Assembly: GCF_000208865.1 (NCBI RefSeq)
Contig: NC_018398.1
Span: 3,347,769 to 3,411,768 of the forward strand
Length of the DNA: 64,000 nt
Direction: 5' to 3'
From: Neospora caninum Liverpool
Taxonomy: Eukaryota > Apicomplexa > Conoidasida > Eucoccidiorida > Sarcocystidae
The notes under the pieces were generated by a model. That model was not told where the DNA came from and did not search any database. It saw nothing but the letters and a program-made list of their open reading frames with translations. Shown one piece after another: positions 51,021 to 63,000 of the stretch (within the stretch, counting starts at the first letter, position 1; each line of letters begins with the position of its first letter). A program made the translations under genes and the position numbers.

Positions 51021-54000
51021 ATATATTTATATATATACATATAATATGTATATGTATACATATATATACAGGTCTACGGTAACACGTATACATTTTTGCA
51101 CGCATATGTGCGTGTAGGTCTCGCGGGATCCACCTGCGCTGGGGACGCCTGTCCGTTGTTTCTCCCGTATCTTCTGTGAATCCGATTGCTCCTCTCGTGG
51201 CGCACTGCTTTTTCGCGTCGACTTTGATTTCCCAGCCTTTCGTTTCCCCTCCCCACATGCCCTCATGACGGGCTGATCAGAGGCGTACCTGGCAACCGCC
51301 GGCAAGATATAGCCATCGCAGTCTGGGATCCTTTGAGGGGATGTCGGTCGGAGCTCCCCTTCCTCGCAGCTAGATCTGTCGTCTGCAGCACGCCTCTTCG
51401 AGCTATCTGAAGACCGAGGGGAAGGCGCCTGACGGGACGAGAAAGGCAAAGAGTAGTGCGGCGTCAGCAGACACCCCGCCAGGACGACCGAACCCCGCCT
51501 CTCCCAGAAACGGGGTCGTTCCTCTCGCATGCCCGTCGCCGCCTCCACGAAGTCCGCCGCCTCCACCGAGTCCATGCCACACACGAGACAGGCTGAAGGA
51601 AACAGAGCGAAGACCCGGCATTGCTCTATGTCATACCTTGGCATCTGCGCGAGGACGTGCACCTGCTCAGATGGGTTACGAAACACCAAACATATCCACA
51701 TATGTATATGTATGTACGCGTGTGCGCAGGTGTAAATACGTGTTCCGGAAGCATGCGCAACCGGCCAGAACCCAGGAAGCACGAGAGCTGTCCATGCTGT
51801 GTACGTGGCGCCTTTTCGGTTTGTGTCGCGTGGTCTGCGTTCCTCTGGGAGCTGGGTCAACTTCACTGCCTCTCACTGTACGCTGTTTACGTTCACTCTG
51901 TGTTTCCTCTCAGACTGCTTCGACGTAATTTATGTGGTGTCCCGGCACCTTCCGTTCTTCGTTTGACGCACGGAGACCTTGTCACCACAGACGCCATGTT
52001 TTTCATTCGCTACCCCGTTCCTTCCCTGTCCCTCGCAAAACAGCTGCCAGCGGTTTTGGCGTCTCTTTCTCGACAGCCAGCGTGCGCCGACTGCAATTCC
52101 GATTTCGCTTGGTTTACCTCCTAGGAGCGTGGTTGCATGCGTGTACAGGAATCTGCGTGCAGCCTCCGGCAGGCTTCTTCGTCGCCCCGCCGGCAACCGC
52201 CCCCGGGTCCAGTCGCCTTCGTCCTCAAAAGAGGCAAGCTTAGTGGAACGCGCACCGTTCCACCTTCCTTCTCTTCCTTCTCCGTCGCCGGTGTCGTCGC
52301 CGAAGGCTCCCCAGTGGTCGGCGTCATCGATGCGCTTGATCCGCTTGTCCTCCGTCCTTTCCAGCACATGCGAATCTCCGTGGTAAGGCGTTTGTCGGTT
52401 CCCGGCTCTTTGATTATCTCTCCCGTCGCCATGTTCGGCTGCTCCTGCCGGAGTCCTCACCGATGCATATCGCCGCGTTCCGCAATCCAAGGACCGGGAC
52501 GAGGTGGAAGAACAGAGAGATGCCAAGGCACTCCAAGGCCAGACCACCAGTCTCCATTCGTGGCCAACATCGACGCTGTCTTCCTGTTCAGCGCCCGCTG
52601 TCAGCCCTTGAAGGCCCGCCCTAGGGCGTGCGAGGCCCGTGAAAGGCTCAGCGTGTGCGCGCTCAACGGCCTGAGGCGTGTGCCTTGCACCCTCGCGCGA
52701 TGAAGACCCCGCGCTCGACGAAGGCGCCAGGTTCCTCTCGAAACCTGACCGCAGACTCGGGTGCGCGTCCTGGCCCCTGCGGATCCGCCTTCGCAGAGAC
52801 AGCCACTGGACCAGAAAGAAAGGGAGGTGCGAAAGCAAAAGTTCCCGAACCGAAGGGAAGTTTTGGCGGTGTGCGATCAACGAGAGAACGTGGGACAAGG
52901 CAGCTGTCAATGGCGACGCGAGCCGGGATAGGGAAACCGACAAAATCTGCAGAGCGATGGCAGCGTCTCTGTCTTCGTCCCATTGATAGGCTTCCTCGTT
53001 CCCTGCTTCTGCTGGCTGCCCGTCTCCGTCTTTGTCTCGTCGTTCTCTCTTCACACGCGCTGTGTATGCGGCGCGGTCAGGGTCCACAAGACGGATTGCC
53101 CCGGTCCGCTGGCGGCCTTCTTGGCGTAGAGACAAAGGCAACACGGCGCGATCCGATGAAGGCCCCAACGGGTCTGAATGCAAGCAGCGGGTCCCGGGCG
53201 CCGCCTCGAGGGATCCGGCTGAGAGCACGGAAGCTTCAGCTGCCTCCGCCAGAGCGTAGCCCTGAATCAGCGCCCAGAGAGCATCCCCAGTCAAGTCGGG
53301 GACGCCGACGCATGCAGCCGAGAGGGCCAGAAGAGCGACGATGTCTCCACACGGCATGTAGCCGTGGCTCCAGTCCGTCGGGTTTCGTTCCTTCGTCAAG
53401 GCCTTCGGCTGAACCTGGGGTCGAGGCCTGCCTGCATGCGTGCGGCCCCCGACTCCCCCGATGGTAGGCTTCGACGCCTGCCGATCGACTTCGGGGCCGC
53501 CCAGAGCAGAGCCGAAGGCGTTCGAAGCCGACTGCGAGGCTGACGAAGGAGAGCGCGCGCACGCAGAGGGGTACGGCTCTGTGCTAGCACCACGAGCTGA
53601 GGAAGAAAGACGAGAGAGACGTGAAGAGGAACGCCGAAGCCCAGCAAGCAGGTTGCCGCCAACGTACGAGGCACACAGGCTGAGTCGAAACGCCAGTGAA
53701 CGCTGAACGGGTTTCAGGAGGTCGCGAAAGACGTCCGCGGCTTCGAACGCCTCCAACAAGACACAAACCGTCGACGGGGCCAGCCTGAGGGAAACCTGAA
53801 GGCACAAGTGCGGACGCGCAGAAGGGCGCTCGCAATGCACGGTGCGCCATCAGCTGTGTTAACACGGGTCGCCATGCACCTGCATGGAGCGTACGCGCGA
53901 TGTGGGAAACATGCCTGTGGACCAAAACGCTGACGAAACGTCCTGGGCTACCACCGCCCCCTGGAACGACGCTCTAAGGCACTCAGCGAAGAAAGGAGAG

Positions 54001-57000
54001 ACCAGCGACAGCCTGGCTTCCTCACCGTACGGGAAGACCGAAAACACGGAATGCACTCAAGACGGGGCAGTGTGCGGCGAGACGCAGACCGCTGGAGGAA
54101 CCAAACAGGTTCAGCGCCTGCAGCCCACCTGCGGCGGATCTGGTGATGGTTCCCAGAACTGTTTCAACGTAAATTTGTTGGTGGCGTCTCTGCGCGACGC
54201 CGCGTGCTTTTCTGTCCCTACAGAGGAAAAACACCCTGGTGCCCCCCGAAAAAACGGCGACGCGAGACCGGATGAGCGCGGCCAGTTTCTAGGCTCAGGT
54301 CTGCGTTGGTCGTCTCTGAGTTGTTTGCAGCTAGTGGGGCCTCACCTCAGCCATAGTGGGTTCCAAGTGGTTGTCTGTGTTATCCTGCAGCAGCGCGTCC
54401 TCGTCTCTGTTTCGGCGTCGCCGTTGCCTCTCGTCTCGAGCGGCTGCTGAGAGGACCCAGATTTCGACATCATTCGTGCCGCTTCCCTCGCGTCCCCTGC
54501 CGCCGGTCTCGACCGATGCTTCTGTGTTTCTTGTGCTGTCTCGTTGCTCTCCACCTACTCGGCAGGCCTGCTCATTTTCCTCGTCCCTGCACTCGTCGAC
54601 CGAATCGCCAGGCGGTTGGCCGTCGTCGCTCCCCGCCCCTTCGCGGTCTCTCCCCAGAAGCAGCGGCGCATTTCTCTCGACGATCAATGAGGCGAGGACA
54701 TCCACAACTTCCTTGCCCACGGCCTCTTGCTCTCGCCGTCCGAGCGCGAGAAGCTCCGCTATCAACTGGCCTACTAGAGTCAGGGCTGGAGAAAGAAACG
54801 AACGACAAAAACCGGACGCGAGTGGCAGCGATGGTGCATGCAGGGCCAGGCAGACGGAGCGTCAGTGGACCCGCAAGGGAGCCCGCCGAGGCTCTGAAAC
54901 GGCACGGAGCCGCATCGCTAGGCACGCGCAAACGAAAGGGGAGACCGAGCGGAGAGCATCGAGAGAGATACAGATGCATATCGACTGAGACGCAAAGATA
55001 GGTAAATGCAGATAGATCGAGAGAGCGCGCGTCGGATAGATCTAGAACGGTAGCGATATACAGAATTGGAGACAGAAATTTAGGTCGAGTTAGAGAGAGA
55101 CACACAGGCAGAGGGACCGATGGAACGACGCAGTCACAGAACTTTACAACGGGAACGCCAGATTCACGGAGAAGCAACCGAGTCGGCACCCACGTGACGT
55201 ACTGTGCGGATCGCGCTCATCGACGTCTTGGCCAGAAACCGGAAGGTGGTCCGAAAAGATCTCCACAATGGCGGTGAGAACGCTCTTGGCCTCTGTCGCT
55301 CTCCGCAGAAACCGTGCAGCGGGGGACAACGGCGAATGCGGCGCAGAACATGAGCCCAGTAGCGCGTGCAGCCCTGCATGCGAAGGGAGAATGATTGGGG
55401 CGTGGATCGAAACGTCCGTAACCGAGCAGGACACAGGAAGGAGACAAGCGACGAAGGATCACGCGATGGCCCTCACGCACCTAGGGCGGCGAAGGCGGCC
55501 TGGTTTTGCGCAGACGACGCCGCACCTGTTCGTGGGCGACACCAGGAAGCACGGGCTTCAGGGCCTTCACGCTGTCCTGCGTGGTCGGATGGGAGTCGCG
55601 TATGTGCGCGTCTTTTTCGGTTTGGTGCTACCACCTGTGCGTCCTGCTGAGACGCATGTCGTCTTCAGTTCATCGCAGCGCTGTTCGGAAGAAGCGAAGT
55701 GAACTCTACACGGCGCACGTGAGGCGTGCGTCTACACAGTTGTCCGACTGTCTCAGTTTATCAATCACTTTTCGCGTCTCCACCCGAAGCCAATGACAAA
55801 CGATGTTGCGCGACACCAGCAACCGCATTAGAGCGCACCACACGCGAACAAGGCTCGCTGGCAACTGTGCACGGGTGCGGCCATGCAAGAACCTGGAACC
55901 GCGCTTCGGGCGAACCTCACCAGTGTCGTCGAGCGGAATGAAGAAGGCGCGACACAAGAGAGCGCCTATCGACGGGGTCGTCTCCGAGGCGGGGCACGAG
56001 GAAGCAGACGCAGGTGAAGAGGAGGAAGGCGGGAACTCGATTCGTGCGGGTGCGTTCGAGTCCCCGTCCTGGAAAGAATCCAGCAGGCGACGGAGGCCTT
56101 GCGCGACCGCGAGGAGAGTTGCTCCGACTTCAGTCGCCGACGCAGCAGGAGCAGCCACAACGAGGCCTGCGGCGGTTGTCACCAACCACGCGAGAAACGG
56201 CTAAAAAGGACAGACCCGCAAATCGAAAACGCATGCACCACTCGAGCCACAAGCGACGAGAAGGCACAGGGCCGTGGGCGAGAAAAAAACGAGAAACACA
56301 CAGAACAGAGCTCTGATGCCGCGCACCAACAGGGCCCTAGCACAAGCGCGGACGCTAGACACGCGACAACTCAGGGCATTGTCCCGCGATGCTCCTGGGT
56401 TCGCGGTTCCGTGTCGGATGCCCGTCTCAACACGGCGAGAGAGGCACGCTCGCAAGACCCCTAGGACCTAGATGGGAATTCCGATGGCCGCGGGAGTCAT
56501 GCTGTTCGCTAAACTCCCACTTACCCCTTCTACCCAGCTTCCGCGGCTTTGATTGGCTTCCCGTTTCCGGCATTTCTCTGCTACGTTTGACATGGTTCCC
56601 TGCAAGGGTCCGCATGAGTGGCCCTCCACCCCTCCACGGAATCCCTCCCTCTGGTTTCTACAGCTGTTTGCCTCTCACGATCTTCACTTCGTGGACCGGA
56701 TCTTGCCCGTTGCGCCTTCCTGCACTTTGTCCTTTTCTTCGGCATACTGTCGAGTCCGTGCCAAGGCAAACCCCTCCTTAGCCACACCACTAGCATTCTG
56801 ATCGCGCTCAACTCTAACAAGAAGCGAGGTCTCCAGCTATGTGTCAGGTTGAATGTCGCACGCCTTAGCCTGCGCATATAGCCACCACGGGAGACACGAA
56901 CCTCAACCTTGCCCTATAGCGGTTCTTCTCTCATCTCACCGGCTGAAGCAGAGCGAGGGGCGTCTCCATTCCGATGAGGCTCGCCGCTGCGTCCAACAGA

Positions 57001-60000
57001 CCGAGCCTTCGACTGTATTCCTCATCTCGGAACTTCGTCTCGCTTTCGGTATCGGAGAAACAGTGAATAGGATTCTCGTCACCGGCTCCAGGCATGCAAT
57101 CAAAATAATAGTAGAAAACCGCTGGACCGCCACCCGCAGCCCAAAGCGCCTCTAAAGGCCTGGTGGAAGGCGACGGGCACGGAGGCGCGAGTGTCGCGGG
57201 GGACGGAGGAGAGCGCGATAACGATTGATGGTGCGCTGCCTCTATTTCGCGCTGTAAGGTTTCCTGCGGCGCGCGATCAGCTCGACGTTCTTGACCGTCT
57301 CGCCCATTCAAAAAAGAAGATCTGCAGCCTGCTAGACGAACGGAGACGTCCCCATCCTCAGCGATGGAATCCGCGGACGTCCGACGAGAACTGCCGGATC
57401 CAGTGCCGCCGCCCGCCGCCACAATTTGGACGATGGACGACGCGGAGGCTCCTGCGACGAGCGCATGCAACAGCTCGATGCACACAGCCCATAGAGGCCG
57501 GTGGCGAAGAGGCGCACGCGAACACGAGTCTGCAGACGGGGCAGCCCCCGCCGAGGAACGGGAGACATCCGCGCCGGGGTCGCCTCCACAGCTCCAGTCC
57601 TGCTGGCGTGTCTTGTCTGTGCTCACGTCGTCGCAAAAGGAGCGTGGGCGTTCACCCCTGCTGCGTGGCCGGTCCTCACAGTCTCCACCCCGCTCTTCCA
57701 TATGGGTGTCTCTCTCCGTTTCTCGCGTGCACCAGCCGACGAGCTCTCCATTTGTGGCGCATGCACGCTCGTGTGTACCGGCGAAAAAGCCGTCAGATGC
57801 AGGGCGCTTCCTCGTGTCTCCAGGGATGGTGAGCTGCACATCGGGAGCGGCCGGCCAAGCGGCGCAGGGGCAGAAACAGCTAGCGGGTGTCGACGCGGCG
57901 GTTGAGAAGACGGAGAGTGAAGCCAGCAACAGACGCAACAGTGTGAAGGGAGACGGCAGCAGCTCATTTCGCGCGACGTCCGTCTCTCGTGTCTCTTTTC
58001 CCATCGAGGTGTCGGCTTCTCCCAGACCCGGCCTCGCCAGCTGCCGACCGACTCCGCCGTTTCTCTTCGACGCCGACGAAGACACAGACGACGCACGACC
58101 CCGCTCGCCTCTCTCATCCTGGTCGCTGTGGATCCCCAGGCCTCCGCGGGATTCCTCGACGTGCGCTTTATTGCCTTCTTCGCTCTCTTGTGTCCAACTG
58201 GCCTCGGGTGTTTGGGCCGCCAGAGACCCGCTTCCAAAGAAAGGCGAAATGCTCAAACCTAGTGCGTTCCGTCTTCGGCTGTCACTCGCTGCAGACGACG
58301 GCACCGAGCCGGAACTGTTGAGACTCGCGACCACAAGACTCGCGAGAAGCTGAAAATGCAGACAGGTGAGCCTCGGACTCGAGGCGAAGCTGTACAGTCG
58401 CCAGTACGCTCCAATCCCTGCTGCCGCAGTCTCCGGAATTGTCCGCGTCCCCCACTGCCCACAGCTCTCCACCGCCATCCGTTCACCCAGCTTGCTGTCG
58501 CTCTCTGACCCACATCCTCTCGACAAGTCCGCTTTCATCTGACACCTAGCCGTTTCGGTTCCAAGTCCCTCGCGGCGATCCGCTGCATGCACCGCCGCGC
58601 GGTCGGCCTGTGGCTCACAGCCGCCCAACATCAGACCGGCAAGCGAACACTCCGACCCGTCGTCTCGACCCCCGTTCCTCGTGCCTTCATCTGCGGGGCC
58701 GCCTGATGCCAGGCTGCTGTCTGCCGTGCGTTCCACGCTCAGTCGGGTGTTTCTCGCCACGCCGTAGTCCGCGCCATCGGCCGCGCCTCTGTCGACAGCC
58801 GCCGGCACGCCCGCGAATCCTTTGGGTCGCCGGAAAGGCAGCGACTCTGAGGCGAGCCCCGAGTCGCAGGCGAAGCAGGCTGGGGGGAACGGCAAGCCCT
58901 GAGACTGGAGAAGCACGAAACTCTCCGTCCAAAGTTTCCACAGAGATTCGACATGCCGCGGGTCGAGCGCCGCCTGACACCGGTTCTCTAACGGACTCTC
59001 TCGACTGCCCGATGCATCGCCAGCTGTCTCTCTCAGTTGCTGCGCTTCGGCAGTGTCCTCGCACGAAACCGCATGCCGCCACAGTTTCTTCCCCACCGGG
59101 TCTGACACCGATTCTCCGTTCGCTCCAACCGATCGAAGCGTCCTGGCCTCGGACGCGTCTTCGTCCAAACACTCAGCTCTCGAACGCGCCTCTGGCCTGC
59201 AGGCGTCGCCGCGCGCCACACCGGAGCCTGGGGCGACTCGCCAGCCTCCACTGCTGTCTTCGGGCCGCGCCACGTGTGCGTCGGTCCGCGCAGCCTGTCC
59301 TGGCCGCCTCTCTTGAGTCGCCGAGGAATCGGCAGAAGCCACTGTCGACGGTGAAATCGCGGCAAACGCGTCGGCAGCTCGTGCTCCCTGCCAGAAACCG
59401 CCACAGGCCCTCGTTGTGTGCGCAGGGTCGAGGGCGCGAAGAAAGAGGCAAAGCAAACAGTCGATCGCTAGCCACGTGGCACACCCGGCCGCACAGGGGG
59501 CGAGCGGCCTCCAGCGGCGTCTCTTGCCACATCGTCCCTTTGCTGTTTCGCGATGCCTCGCTCTGGATTTCCGACGACGCCTCTCCTGTTTCCACGCGCC
59601 AAGCGGCCGCCGTGCCGGAGACTTCCTGGAGCCGCCTCTGCCACATGCATCGTCTGGATCAGACGAAGAAGAGCGCGCCGAAGCCGACTGTGACTCAGAG
59701 GAGTCTGAGGCACCATCGGCTGTCGACCTGCGACTTTTTTCCGCCCGCTGACGCCTTGCGCAGACGTCGGTGTCGGAGGCAGAGGTTGGCGATGCAGGGA
59801 CGGTATGACGAAGCGCGTCGCGGCGCCGCGTGCGTCTAGGGAGAGGCGACACCCAGAGCTCGGCGGGGAGGACAAGTGAGGCAATGCGAAGAGATCGCAG
59901 AAACCGAGAGGCCGCCGCCACTGCATCCGAGAGGGACACTGTGGGGATGAGCTGCGTTGCTTCCCACGGGGGGAGCGTGTTGGGAGACTCCGAGGACGAA

Positions 60001-63000
60001 CCGAAAGTGGCAAAGCACTGACTGGCAGAACCAGGCGACTTGCGACCAGACCGCGAGTCGTCGCGGGAGTCCCCCCTGTCCGTCCCTCGTCGAGATCGCC
60101 TTTGACTGCCCTCCGCTCTGGTCCGGAAGAGAGCGAGCACCGCCAGAGTGCACTGCACGTGACTTCTGTAGAAAACAGCAATGACGTTTTCGGGGAAGCG
60201 CGAGCTGAGTGAAGCGGTCTCGGTCGCGAGCGGCGCGCCTGTGACCGCTGAGGAGTACAGATCGCCCCTCGGGTTTCCCGAGCTTGCCGTCGCCTTCGCG
60301 GCAGCCGCATGCAGACTCTCACGGGGCACGACCCGGGGAAGGCCCCCACTGAAGCCCGGCGCGTCGCCGGAAGGTTCCGGTGAGGCCGCCCACGGCGGCT
60401 CTCGAGCAGTGAAGAGAACGTGAGGAGAGACGAGGCAGGAGAGCGACGGAGCGAGAGGCACTGGAGCAAACCGGAAGAGAGACGAGACATCGTTAAAGCG
60501 AAATTCCATTTGCCAGCGAGACCACGCAGAAGACGCCACCCCGCCCAGAGGAGACGACGAAGCGCCATCGGCCGATGCCGCGAAGCCAGCAGAACCCGCG
60601 GGAGATGGACCCCTGCGTGGCTGCCCAAAGAGCGGAGAGGCTCGGGACGCTTCTGAGAGTCGGCGAAGGCGAAGCAACAGCGAGAGGGAAATTTGATGCC
60701 GTTCCCTGTAGGCCAGGGCGGGCGATGCGTGTTGGAGCGAACAAGACAGCGGGTGCGGACAAATCGAATCTTCCCCGCTGGGGCTGTGCGGAGACGCCGG
60801 CGACGCGCTGGAGACAGCGGTGTCTCCTCGGGGACCTATGCGCGATGCGAAGGACGAGCCGCTGCCCACCGAACAGGGACTTGCACATGGAGATAAAGAC
60901 GACGCAGAGACACGCAAGAAGGGAGACGAAGGAAGGTGTGCCGTGGGGGGGTAAGGAGGCCCAGGCGAGAGCAGGAGAGGCGAGGCAGATGGGCACGAAG
61001 ACCGGAAGTAGAGAAGGTCGCAGAAACGCGTGAGCGACAGAGTCTGTCCTCTCATCGGGGGACAGGAAGCGTCACAAACTGGGTTTGACGCCGAAGCCTT
61101 TGAGCCCGCAACGCGCAGCGGAAGAGGACTCGACATCGGGCCGGTCCCCGAGGCCAACGCGTCGACGGGAGACGCACGCGGCAAAGGACCACCGAGTCGT
61201 GCGTCGTCTAGGGCTCGCCCGCTTCCAGGCGTTGCCATGTTCCGGAGGAGCAAGGGAAATAGAGACCAGAGGGAGAGCGAGGCGAGGGACGTCCACGCTG
61301 CGCATGTGCGAGAAGCCGACGCAGACGCAAGCGGCCTGGCAAACGCGTAGGGCATCCACAGCCTCGCCATCGGGTGCTCTGTAACCGCCGAGCCTTCCGT
61401 CACGGCGGGCTCCCCCTGTTTGCTCCTTGCGCCGCCATGCTTCGCGTCTCGCTTCTTTCCCGCATCCAGTCGCCGGCCGGCACCGCCAGCCGAGGCAGGC
61501 GACAGGACGTGGGGAAGAAGATACCGCAGAAGCGAATCGGTTGAGGCGGGAGAGATTCGGGACGGCTGGCGCAGGAAGAGAACCGAGAACAGCTCCAGCA
61601 GCCACGGAGACGGGGGAAACAGGGAGGATGAAAACACCGCCGGAGGACTGGTAAACGGCCGGGCACCTACGCGAGGGCTGCGGTGGCTTGGCACAGAAGG
61701 AGACGCAGAGACCAGGGAGGCGCCGGTGGGAAGGAAGGGCGGGGCTAGAAGCAGAGGAACGGCGGCGCGTGTGCACTCCCGAGGGAGAAGAAGAAGCAGG
61801 AGTTGGAGAAGGCGCGAGAACGAGGCAAAGGCAAAGTGCGGCGAGAACGCGAGCGACGAAGAATCTCCCGAGTCCAAAGACGCAGCCGTGGTCGCCTGCA
61901 TTTGCTGCTGAACCAGACAATCCAGCACAGCGCCTGCGTGAGTCAACGAGACAAAAAGAAGAGACTCAGGGAGAGAAGAGGATGTCGCCGACGATGCGGA
62001 AGCCGCGGGCCCGACGAGCGAAGGCGCCGCCTCCAAAACCTCTTCCCCCAGGGCGCCGCACCTGAAAATGAAAAGCAATCAAGCACAGAGAGCCACGACC
62101 CTTACAAGACCGCTGGGCGTCGGTGGAGGAGTGGATGTCCGGTGCCGTAAGTCCTCGGCTTCCCTGAGCAGCCTGGACTCGCGGCGCGCAAACGCCGCCT
62201 TCAGCAAATCGGCCGGAGAGACTGGCGCACCGCGTATTGAACAGAGGGAGACAGATGCCACGGATGGAGTCTCTGCTTAAACACGCCCAGTGGTTCACGT
62301 GTGACGAGATGAGATGGCACTATCCCACACGTGAATGCATGCGATAGACACCCGCGCGGTTCCTGTGCACGTTTTGTATCCATGGCCGGTCCCAGTCGAA
62401 GGCACCACGAGCGAATAGCGGACCTTGAAAAGTTGAGAAAACTGCGTCAGCCCGAACTACGGACATCTCGGGTGCAAGGCGATGCCGGCCGGCAGGCCGC
62501 CGGCAGTTCCGTGGTTTTCGCGCACAGCGACGTTCCCTCTTTTTCCGCCACTTACTTCAGCGTTGAAATGGTTGCCGCCTGATTGAGAAGCTGACTGCTC
62601 ACAACGGGGACTTGCCAGGAGAAAGATTCGTTGTCGCTGTCGGTTTCGTCGTCGCTGTCGGTTTCGTCATCGCTGTCGAGAACGCGGTCGCATTCGCCTT
62701 CCCTTTCCGGCTCTATCTTTAGTCCCTTTTCTCTTTTGACACCTGGCACGCGTGCAGACGAAGGAGATGAAGCCGATCCGGCTGCTGAGGCAGCGGACGA
62801 TGGCGAATAGGAAGAGGGGCTGTCCGGTCTCTCTCCGCCGGAAGCTGAAGTCCTGTTGGTCCTCCAGAGAATCTCAGCTCTCTCCCGCCTTGCTTCATTC
62901 TCTCTGCGTGCTTTCCCTGTCTTTCTGTCTCGCTGCCCTCTCGCTGTATCCTGCGCCGCCACGGCGCTCCCCGCTTCTTTGATTCGTTTCGCCTGCCTCG

